A DNA stretch of 9,153 nucleotides, from positions 1 to 9,153 of the forward strand of contig CAZPOP010000049.1 in assembly GCA_964588305.1 (NCBI GenBank), given 5' to 3'. The position numbers and the translations under genes are program-made. Positions within the stretch are counted from its first letter, which is position 1, and each line of letters opens with the position of its first letter. Source of the stretch: SM1-73 sp964588305 (GTDB lineage Bacteria > Zixibacteria > MSB-5A5 > SM1-73). Under the pieces are notes generated by a model. That model searched no databases and had not been told where the DNA came from. It was given only the letters and a program-made list of their open reading frames with translations. Of this stretch, positions 1 through 6,095 are shown piece after piece.

Positions 1-1
1 G

Positions 2-49
2 GTCAAGAAGATTCGCCTGAAGGGGGCTCGTCCTGAGGGCTGGTTCTGA
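2..49 (+). CDS. C-terminal tail of an upstream protein (partial)
   Basis: The frame starting at base 2 reads VKKIRLKGARPEGWF followed by TGA. The third codon positions are GC-rich and the residues look like an ordinary soluble C-terminus, and a strong hairpin begins 31 bases after the stop, as expected for a gene end. Frame 1 also gives a short tail (ending TGA at 34-36), so the choice of frame is a judgement. Nothing can be said about function from 15 residues. Confidence 0.4.
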   Translation, partial: VKKIRLKGARPEGWF

Positions 50-79
50 AGGATATCCCCCGTAGGGTTTACTTTTTGA

Positions 80-112
80 GGAAAGAGTTCCGCCTCGCGC
101 GGAACTCTTTCC
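80..112 (+). terminator. Strong hairpin after the upstream gene, no clear T-run
   Basis: Perfect 14-bp inverted repeat: GGAAAGAGTTCCGC at 80-93 and its complement at 99-112, with a 5-nt loop. No run of T follows, so it is either a hairpin-type terminator or transcript 3'-end stabiliser. A second, smaller hairpin (AAGCCTG 128-134, A5 loop, CAGGCTT 140-146) follows it. Confidence 0.6.
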
Positions 113-144
113 CTTGCTAGCCGAAGGAAGCCTGAAAAACAGGC

Positions 145-175
145 TTTGACCTGATTTCACTTTTGCACGGTCAAA
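145..175. repeat. Inverted repeat upstream of the small basic gene
   Basis: TTTGACC at 145-151 and GGTCAAA at 169-175 are perfect complements separated by 17 bases, 35 bases before the start codon at 210. It could be an operator or a leader hairpin. The left arm contains a -35-like TTGACC, but no -10 box lies at the right distance. Confidence 0.3.
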
Positions 176-209
176 CACTCCATCTTGCCTAAAAAAAGGG
201 AGGGCTAAA

Positions 210-389
210 ATGACCACTCGTAGAGTTACATCATACAAAAAGAAAACAACCACCAAGAAGAAGGCTTCTCGTGCTTCGAGAAAAAGCAAAACTACCTGGG
301 CTGACCCGACCGTTTCAATAAAGAAGGTTTCCAAAACCAAGAAGACTCAAGAGCAGTTGCCCCAGTTAAGCTGCTGGTGGTTTGGATAA
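210..389 (+). CDS. Small, very basic Lys/Arg/Thr/Ser-rich protein (59 aa)
   Basis: An ATG at 210 opens a 59-codon frame ending TAA at 387-389. GGGAGG at 198-203 is a well-placed ribosome site, and a GAAA-loop hairpin terminator follows 27 bases after the stop, so this is a self-contained transcription unit. By my count there are 13 Lys and 4 Arg against one Asp and one Glu (net about +15). The basic residues fall in clusters: Y-K-K-K near residue 9, T-T-T-K-K-K near 15, and S-K-T-K-K near 43. The last residues are Cys-Trp-Trp-Phe-Gly, an odd aromatic end. There is no signal peptide or membrane segment. The composition suggests nucleic-acid binding, like the disordered basic tails of histone-H1-like or ribosome-associated proteins, but I recognise no family. 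Its reality is fairly secure; its function is inference from charge only. Confidence 0.75.
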   Translation: MTTRRVTSYKKKTTTKKKASRASRKSKTTWADPTVSIKKVSKTKKTQEQLPQLSCWWFG

Positions 390-415
390 GAACTGAGAAT
401 TAAGTTTCAGAGATA

Positions 416-443
416 GGTCGGGCTACCGAAAGGTTGCCCGACT
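416..443 (+). terminator. GAAA-capped terminator hairpin of the 59-aa gene
   Basis: GGTCGGGCTACC (416-427) pairs with GGTTGCCCGACT (432-443) around a GAAA tetraloop at 428-431, with a single internal T-T mismatch and a G-T pair at the base. Only a weak T/A tail (TATTAG) follows. The position 27 bases after the stop and the stable tetraloop support a transcript end. Confidence 0.6.
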
Positions 444-469
444 ATTAGAGGTGTCCATCTACCAACCAG

Positions 470-628
470 GTGACAGCCCCCCTTTTGCCAATCGATCGGT
501 GTCGCATTGTTGGCGACGGATTCATCGTGAACGGGCACCTTCTCCTTTCGCATAAAGCGTCACGCACGAGGTTGTCCTTGACGAACGGGGGAGAATTCGG
601 AGTGTTCACCTTCAGGTGGACTATGTAG
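470..628 (+). pseudogene. Possible remnant of a Nudix-like N-terminus
   Basis: A frame from GTG 470 to TAG 626-628 contains RCRIVGDGFIVNGHLLLSHK (about 500-559), which resembles the first two beta strands of Nudix hydrolases (a DG-x-LLL-x-x-K style hairpin). The following L-S-L-T-N-G-G-E-F-G is only loosely like the L-P-G-G-x-x-E-x-G-E opening of the Nudix box, and the frame then stops. There is no good ribosome site. It could be a decayed gene start or a chance open frame; low confidence. Confidence 0.22.
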
Positions 629-787
629 AAGTAATGGTGTCGGTTAGCCCGCAACCCGACCTATTGCCTATAACTGCCGCGCCTCCAAACTTTCTTCTAA
701 GAATCGCACGAGGGCCCTCTGCTGCCTCGTCTGCGAACGCCCCCAGTCTACGTATCATCAATCACGAAAAAAAAGATCACCTTTCCC

Positions 788-817
788 TTGACCTTTTATG
801 TGGGGTCTTCGTATATT
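788..817 (+). promoter_or_regulatory. Promoter of the oligoendopeptidase gene
   Basis: TTGACC (788-793) and TATATT (812-817) are separated by 18 bases, with an A8 run upstream (near 768-775) and transcription expected to begin near 824, about 37 bases before the ATG. The -10 box is identical to those of the two strong promoters near 8258 and 8798 in this window. Confidence 0.6.
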
Positions 818-860
818 AAAAAGTCATGAGTGGTAACCTGAAACCTGCTTCAAGGAGGAA

Positions 861-2750
861 ATGGTGAAGAAGCTGTCAAAGGTTTTAGTTTTGTTCGTCG
901 TGGGGCTAGCTGTAACTTTCACCTCTGCCGGTGTATTTGCCCAGTCTGCCGGCAAGGCGATCCCCCAGCGTTCTGATATAGACGCCAAGTATAAGTGGAG
1001 ACTGGAAGACATCTGTGCCACTGACGAGGTGTGGGAACAGGATTTTTCGAAAGTGGAGGGACTCCTGCCCCAGATGACCGCATTCAAGGGACGCCTGTCA
1101 GAATCCGGGAGGACGCTTCTGGAGTGTCTTGAATTACAGGACAGCCTCTGGAACATCGCGGATCGCCTTTACGTGTACGCCGGAATGAAACAGGACGAGG
1201 ATACCAGGGTGTCCACCTACCAAGAGCTGTACAATCGTGCCCGAAGTCTGGCCACCAAACTTGAACAGGCGGCTTCATTTATCGATCCCGAGGTCCTGGC
1301 CATGCCCCAGTCCAAGCTGGATCAGTTAATGGGATCGGAAGAGGGATTGAAGCTCTATAAGCATTACCTTGACAATATGATCAGAAAGAGAGATCATACC
1401 CTTTCTTCGTCGGAGGAGGAGATTCTGGCTATGGCTGGTGATTTAGCCCGCGCTCCCCTTAACGTCTGGACCATGATGAACGATGCGGACATCAAATATC
1501 CTTCCATTAAAGATGAGGAGGGTAACGAGGTTGAGCTCACCAAGCAGCGCTATGCCAAGTTTTTGGAATCGACGGATCGACGGCTGAGAAAAGACGCCAG
1601 TGACGCGTACAGTTCTGCCTATTTGACCTATTTGAACTCCCTGGGAGCGGCCTTAAGCGGCAGCGTAGCCAAAGACTTGTTCTACGCCAAAGCTCGGAAA
1701 TATAATTCTACCTTAGAGGCGGCCACGGATCGAGATAACATCCCTGTATCGGTATTTGAAAACCTGATTAAGGCCGCGGACGAAAATCTCCAGCCTCTGC
1801 ATAAGTACGTGGGTTTGCGAAAGAAATTCCTGGGACTGGACGAGTTGCACAAGTATGATCTGAGCGTGCCTTTGGTCGCGGAAGCTAAGATGGAGATTCC
1901 CTATGACAGTGCGTTAACCATTATAGAGAAAGCCTTAGCTCCTTTGGGAAAGCAATACTTGGCTGATATGAAAGCCGGCTTTGCCTCCGGCTGGGTGGAC
2001 GTCTACGAAACCGAAGGGAAGGGAAGCGGCGCCTATTCCTGGGGTTGTTTCTCCAGCCATCCTTACATGTTGCTCAATTACAACGGTACCTTGAGCAATG
2101 TGTTCACCGTAATCCACGAGATGGGACATTGTTTGCACCGATACTATAGTAACAAAAACCAACCCTACATCTATTCAGGTCACTCCATCTTTACCGCAGA
2201 GGTGGCTTCCATTACCAACGAAACCCTGCTGATGGACTATCTGCTCAAAAACACCCAAGACAAGACTCAAAAGCTGTATTTGCTTAATCATTACATTGAC
2301 GAGATCGAGGGAACCTTTTACACTCAGTTGATGTTCAGCGAATTCGAGAAGGCCATGCACGATAAGGCGAATGATGGAGAAGCTTTGAGTTCCGCCTCCT
2401 TGAGAGAAATATATCGTGATGTTTTCCAAAAATTCTACGGGCCGGAATTGGTGTTGGATTCTCTTGATGATTTGGGCTGCCTGCGAATCTACCATTTCTA
2501 CAGAGAGTTCTACGTTTATCAGTATGCCACCAGCCTTGCGGCAGCCGTCACCATTTCCCGGAAAATCTCGGAAGGGGACGAAGAAGCTCTGGCTCATTAC
2601 TTGGGGTTTCTGAAGACGGGCGATTCGGATTATCCCATCAACTTGCTTAAGAACGCCGGTGTGGATATGACCTCACCTGAGCCGGTAAACAAGACCATCG
2701 AATTGTTTGCCAGCCTGGTGGATGAAATGGAGAAGCTGCTGATACAGTGA
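861..2750 (+). CDS. pepF: Exported oligoendopeptidase F (M3B zinc metallopeptidase)
   Basis: This 629-residue protein is a thermolysin-fold metallopeptidase of family M3, expected to cut short peptides. The zinc site is visible: H419-E-M-G-H423 (catalytic Glu420) with the third ligand Glu447 in F-T-A-E-V-A-S, 24 residues on. The motif upstream (G-A-Y-S-W-G near residue 390, then P-Y-M-L-L-N-Y) and the C-terminal H-F-Y-R-E-F-Y-V-Y-Q-Y-A at 545-556 are characteristic PepF substrate-binding segments. Residues 1-27 form a signal peptide (K-K start, hydrophobic core, G-V-F-A before Gln28), so the enzyme is probably periplasmic or lipid-attached rather than cytosolic like the classic PepF. Length fits the usual 600 plus a signal. 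AAGGAGG at 852-858 fixes the start. It is a single-gene unit with its own promoter and terminator. Family assignment is firm; physiological substrate is unknown. Confidence 0.95.
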   Translation: MVKKLSKVLVLFVVGLAVTFTSAGVFAQSAGKAIPQRSDIDAKYKWRLEDICATDEVWEQDFSKVEGLLPQMTAFKGRLSESGRTLLECLELQDSLWNIADRLYVYAGMKQDEDTRVSTYQELYNRARSLATKLEQAASFIDPEVLAMPQSKLDQLMGSEEGLKLYKHYLDNMIRKRDHTLSSSEEEILAMAGDLARAPLNVWTMMNDADIKYPSIKDEEGNEVELTKQRYAKFLESTDRRLRKDASDAYSSAYLTYLNSLGAALSGSVAKDLFYAKARKYNSTLEAATDRDNIPVSVFENLIKAADENLQPLHKYVGLRKKFLGLDELHKYDLSVPLVAEAKMEIPYDSALTIIEKALAPLGKQYLADMKAGFASGWVDVYETEGKGSGAYSWGCFSSHPYMLLNYNGTLSNVFTVIHEMGHCLHRYYSNKNQPYIYSGHSIFTAEVASITNETLLMDYLLKNTQDKTQKLYLLNHYIDEIEGTFYTQLMFSEFEKAMHDKANDGEALSSASLREIYRDVFQKFYGPELVLDSLDDLGCLRIYHFYREFYVYQYATSLAAAVTISRKISEGDEEALAHYLGFLKTGDSDYPINLLKNAGVDMTSPEPVNKTIELFASLVDEMEKLLIQ

Positions 2751-2823
2751 GCACGTTCTTCGACCCTGCCAAGGGTCAAGTGAAGCAATCTGAAATCTGA
2801 ATAGGTTGAGTAAGCGTTAACGT

Positions 2824-2855
2824 GGGGACAGCCACCTTGGCTGTCCCCTTTTCTT
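2824..2855 (+). terminator. Rho-independent terminator after pepF
   Basis: Perfect 10-bp stem GGGGACAGCC (2824-2833) / GGCTGTCCCC (2839-2848), loop ACCTT, followed by TTTTCTT. A smaller hairpin (GACCCT 2762-2767 / AGGGTC 2772-2777) sits just after the stop codon. Confidence 0.9.
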
Positions 2856-3301
2856 AGTATCCGCGAAAACCTCAATTTGCCACAAATCTAACCACTCCTT
2901 CCGTGCCGGGTTCGGGGGTTAATCGTCAGTTTCTGCGAGCAACGTCAATTTCTTGAAGGGTAAAGAGTTAAAGATTTCAGAGGGCACTCTTCGGATTCGG
3001 GATTCGCAGAACATCACGAATCCGACAGGCCCGAACCGAGCGCTTCATTCCTTCCAATGATCGACGAGCAGGAGTATTTCATTGATTGATCTATATTTAG
3101 ACTCCGATGTGCGACCCTCGGCTGGATCTGAGGAATCGGGCACGAAAGTTGCGAAGGCTAAAATCCAGACAAGCTATAAATATGTGCGCCCGTCAGCGAA
3201 TTAGCAGGGGACTCTTTTGAGCGAAAAAGGGCGGACCCGAAGACGCTGAGAACGCGGTCATGTTTGCCGGAGGAGATCGCTTTCTTAAGGAGGTGTGGCC
3301 G
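2856..3301. other. Gene-free stretch upstream of the 3302 gene
   Basis: Apart from the nested inverted repeats at 2909-3037 I see no coding frame. AT-rich boxes at 3092-3097 (TATATT) and 3175-3180 (TATAAA) could be -10 elements for the downstream gene, but neither has a convincing -35 partner. The leader 3137-3190 can close with a bulged 7-bp stem (CGGGCAC 3137-3143 with the GTGCGCCCG near 3185-3193); I could not match it to any riboswitch class. Confidence 0.3.
2909..3037. repeat. Nested inverted repeats in the pepF/3302 intergenic region
   Basis: GGTTCGGG (2909-2916) is complementary to CCCGAACC (3030-3037), enclosing a 9-bp stem TCGGATTCG (2991-2999) / CGAATCCGA (3017-3025). The 5' arm of the inner stem lies in a tandem duplication of GGATTCG (2993-2999, 3000-3006), so the 3' arm could pair with either copy. 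This suggests a structured transcript or a protein-binding palindrome. No known RNA family is recognised. Confidence 0.35.
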
Positions 3302-4315
3302 ATGGATAAAAAAACAAGAAATATCGAATTCGATTTGCTATACCTGGCCTTGCTTACAAAGAAGGAGATCAAGCCGCTTAGCCGTTGGGAGAGGAAGCTT
3401 GGGCCAATTGAGATCGAAGCATTGAAATCAATGGGACTTAAAACAAGACCCATAAAACGATACCTGGAATCGGGGCGGATATTTGAGGAACTGATTTTAA
3501 GCGGAAATGAAGAATTGATAGATATCTACGCAAATGCCTTTATGGGAAAACGCATGGCTGATTCCCGCAAAACTGGACTGCTGGAAGGCAAATTATTCGG
3601 GTATCCTGCATGTTGCGTTCGTTCATTTGTCAGTCATGGCTATCTGCCCAATGGACTCAGCACGGATGACCAGCAGATACTTTTCCATTGGGCGTGTCCC
3701 GATTGTCAGGTTACCCCCAAATTGCTGCTCCGATACAGGAGTGCATACGAAGAAGCAAGACGAATACAGGTAGGATACTCCTTAAAAAAACTCAAGAACA
3801 GACAAGTTGCAGGAATAATTCCTGTTATCGGGCTTGCCTCTTGTATTCTGGTGATAGGCTGTGAACACAAATCTGCCAAACATAAGTCTACTACCCCGTC
3901 TGATGAGCCAGACATCCACTGCATCGCCGTTCAAAATGATTCAGACAATGATTATTTAAAAGATGAATGGGAAGACCCTTTCGGATTGGACCCATCCAAT
4001 CCGGATACGGACGCCGATGGCGTGCTTGACGGCGTTCAGCTGGCAAAAAGACTGTGGGGCCAGATACAGAATCCGCCCGAATGGATAAGAATAGATGATC
4101 ACTGGCTTCGCGGTCTGTACACCTGTTCAAAATGTGGCCAGACTGTAAATATGGGATTCGTGGAAATAACCAACACCGGCAAAAGAGTACCTTCCGTTCG
4201 AGTAGATTATCTGGCTCTACATTACATGGAACACGGCAGTTTAGCTTACAAAGGAAAAGAAGACATTAGCGGAATTGTAGATGCGTTACAGCTGGATTCT
4301 ATACTTTCCCGATAG
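3302..4315 (+). CDS. YPxCC (DUF483-like) domain fused to a membrane/lipobox, calcium-loop and CxxC/HxxxH protein
   Basis: 337 residues from ATG 3302, chosen over the in-frame ATG at 3260 because a near-perfect ribosome site (TAAGGAGGTG, 3286-3295) precedes it. Domains in order: (1) residues 1-155, soluble, with G100-Y-P-A-C-C-V-R-S-F109 and H129-W-A-C-P-D-C135; the YPxCCVxxF signature resembles the archaeal/bacterial DUF483 family, function unknown, and its Cys/His suggest a metal or cofactor site. (2) residues 160-187, K-K-L-K-N-R then a hydrophobic stretch ending V-I-G-C187, which reads exactly like a lipoprotein signal but is internal. (3) residues 213-244, D-S-D-N-D-Y-L-K-D-E and N-P-D-T-D-A-D-G-V-L-D-G, thrombospondin-type-3-like calcium loops. 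(4) residues 272-316, C275-S-K-C278 plus H307-Y-M-E-H311, a likely zinc site. Topology is probably N-terminus in, C-terminus out. The fusion is odd; no internal ATG, GTG or TTG lies just before the lipobox. Confidence 0.8.
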   Translation: MDKKTRNIEFDLLYLALLTKKEIKPLSRWERKLGPIEIEALKSMGLKTRPIKRYLESGRIFEELILSGNEELIDIYANAFMGKRMADSRKTGLLEGKLFGYPACCVRSFVSHGYLPNGLSTDDQQILFHWACPDCQVTPKLLLRYRSAYEEARRIQVGYSLKKLKNRQVAGIIPVIGLASCILVIGCEHKSAKHKSTTPSDEPDIHCIAVQNDSDNDYLKDEWEDPFGLDPSNPDTDADGVLDGVQLAKRLWGQIQNPPEWIRIDDHWLRGLYTCSKCGQTVNMGFVEITNTGKRVPSVRVDYLALHYMEHGSLAYKGKEDISGIVDALQLDSILSR

Positions 4316-4334
4316 TGCTTTTGGAACATCAGCA

Positions 4335-4351
4335 CCTCCCGATGCCGGAGG
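4335..4351 (+). other. Small hairpin between the 3302 and 4418 genes
   Basis: CCTCC (4335-4339) and GGAGG (4347-4351) can pair around a 7-nt loop. No T-run follows, so it does not look like a terminator; it may be nothing more than chance. Confidence 0.2.
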
Positions 4352-4417
4352 ATTACAAACGTACGTTGTCTTGATGCGGAAGCAATGATAAGTCAATACT
4401 TGGAAAAGGAGGTGAAC

Positions 4418-5920
4418 ATGCGAAGAAGATTTTGGTTTTTCTGTTTTTTTCTTCTGTCCATATCGATTTTATCTGCAACTGCGGCCAAGGCTGACATGAT
4501 AGTCCCTACTTGGGGAGAAGCGATTCAAAACGACTGCTATTCGGATATTGAAATTCAGGGAGAAAGCATTATTATCCATCAACGAATCGAAATGAGGCTC
4601 AAAAAACTCGTCACCGACGATTACCTGTATACTTTTACCACTAACTCTGCCTATGGCAAATTCGATGAAAGCTCCCTATTCATAACGGCTCCATCCACCG
4701 GTCTTAAGGACAGCGTGTTTGATCACGGGTGCAAACTGGAATATCTGAGCATGATTGCCCTGGAGGAGACTTTGGAGGTCACCTTTGAGTATGAGTATCT
4801 TTATGCCCGCCAGGATATTGGTGAGGTTCTATATAAAGGGTGGGTCGGCGGGCACGTAATCGATCAGAACAAGTCCATCCAGATCACCTGCAACCGCGAG
4901 ATCGAGGCCAAGGTGCCGCCCGATTGGAGAACGATTGGAAAAGGAACTGATGTCGTATACCGTCCTCGCTCTGGGGGAACCTTGTGGGTGAAAATCTGTT
5001 TCTCCGCTGGGGAGAAAACGGATGAATTAGAGGAACAGACAATCTTTGAACTGATTCCAGAACACCGGGACAAAATCCCCAATCTGATAGAAGAAGAGTT
5101 CATAACCGTACAATTCACAGAGAGGGACGATGGCGCATATAATTACCACCTTTATGGAACAATAGAACTGGATATTGAGGTTGCTGAGCCCTTTGCTCCA
5201 TTCTATGCCTGGTTTCCAAACCAACACACCAATGCTCTGGTTAAGCTGGAGACCGTATGGGATTACTGGGGGCCTCAAATTGACGTTTTGGAAATCGAAC
5301 CGGCTACTTTGGGTGAACAGATAGGATTCTATATCTCGATTCCGCAACTAAGCTACCTTTCTTGGCTGGGCACAAGAACATGTGATGAGGCCGTCTTGAT
5401 CTTGGAAATCGACGGAGTCCAAACGGAAAGAAGTTGTGATTTTATCTTGGTGACCGCTCCCCAGGAATTGTCGTCTGTCGAGTTCAAGATCCCGGAGAGG
5501 TTTTACTTCAGATCCTGCTCTTCGCCATTTGAACATGAAGCCGACTATTCTAAAAACGGATTCAACGTGAGGATGTTTTATGGTGAGTGCCCGACCACCG
5601 GAATCGCTCATGTGGAATGGAGTGCCTGGCCCTTTGCCGAAGAACCTTTCAGTCTTTTTCAGAATTATCCCAATCCCTTCAACCAGGAGACCCTCATCAG
5701 ATATTCCCTACCCTGGGATTGCGCTGTGAAATTATCTGTCTATAACCTTCTGGGACAGCAGGTGAAGACTTTGGTGGACGAGCCGCAAAGTGCAGACGAT
5801 TACGAAGTAAAGTGGGAAGGAAAGAATGAACAGGGACAGGAGGTTGCCAGCGGAGTCTATTTCTTCAGAATCGACATTGGGGAGTTGATCGACACGAAGA
5901 AAATGGTGATACTCAGGTGA
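4418..5920 (+). CDS. Secreted protein of unknown function with a C-terminal FlgD-like/Por-type sorting domain
   Basis: 500 residues from ATG 4418, preferred over the in-frame ATG at 4385 because AAGGAGGTGA (4406-4415) is 5 bases upstream and the N-terminus then becomes a clean signal peptide (R-R-R start, Phe/Leu-rich core, A-K-A25 before Asp26). Residues 26-400 are beta-rich, with scattered Cys and no motif I recognise. Residues 411-500 are the C-terminal sorting domain common in the FCB group: F-S-L-F-Q-N-Y-P-N-P-F (411-421), then L-S-V-Y-N-L-L-G-Q-Q-V, W-E-G-K-N-E-Q-G-Q-E-V and A-S-G-V-Y-F-F-R, ending K-K-M-V-I-L-R. Such tails target proteins for type IX-like secretion or surface attachment; here that is inference, since no secretion gene is in view. 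It begins 102 bases after the 3302 gene with no strong terminator between, so the two may be co-transcribed. Confidence 0.88.
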   Translation: MRRRFWFFCFFLLSISILSATAAKADMIVPTWGEAIQNDCYSDIEIQGESIIIHQRIEMRLKKLVTDDYLYTFTTNSAYGKFDESSLFITAPSTGLKDSVFDHGCKLEYLSMIALEETLEVTFEYEYLYARQDIGEVLYKGWVGGHVIDQNKSIQITCNREIEAKVPPDWRTIGKGTDVVYRPRSGGTLWVKICFSAGEKTDELEEQTIFELIPEHRDKIPNLIEEEFITVQFTERDDGAYNYHLYGTIELDIEVAEPFAPFYAWFPNQHTNALVKLETVWDYWGPQIDVLEIEPATLGEQIGFYISIPQLSYLSWLGTRTCDEAVLILEIDGVQTERSCDFILVTAPQELSSVEFKIPERFYFRSCSSPFEHEADYSKNGFNVRMFYGECPTTGIAHVEWSAWPFAEEPFSLFQNYPNPFNQETLIRYSLPWDCAVKLSVYNLLGQQVKTLVDEPQSADDYEVKWEGKNEQGQEVASGVYFFRIDIGELIDTKKMVILR

Positions 5921-6071
5921 GCTGTATGGCTCCAAACTGGGTCGGAACCAAGCCTATACCCAAGATGCTGCGGAGAGGTTATCATTTGCGAAGGAAAACG
6001 GGAGACTCAATCGTTGCTTTGCCGGAAATGGCTTTTCTCTGATGCACAGATTACGGTAGATTGACACCAAA

Positions 6072-6084
6072 GCCCCAGCGGAGC
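6072..6084 (-). terminator. Weak candidate terminator of the hydrolase gene
   Basis: Read on the minus strand, GCTCC-GCT-GGGGC forms a 5-bp stem (one G-T pair) followed by TTT, 11 bases after the hydrolase stop. The rest of the convergent gap (5921-6095) shows no stronger hairpin for either strand. Confidence 0.25.
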
Positions 6085-6095
6085 AGATTTCCACT

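Noticed and set aside
445..819. Open frames at 445-654 (minus) and 616-819 (plus)
   Set aside because: No ribosome sites and no recognisable motif; the second runs into the pepF promoter.
3131..3262. Leader of the 3302 gene as a cyclic-di-GMP-I type riboswitch
   Set aside because: Fragments such as GAAGACGC look suggestive, but the conserved GCAAACC and ACGCAAAGCC elements are missing.
3260..3301. Earlier ATG start for the 3302 gene
   Set aside because: The near-perfect Shine-Dalgarno at 3286-3295 would lie inside the coding region; ATG 3302 is the natural start.
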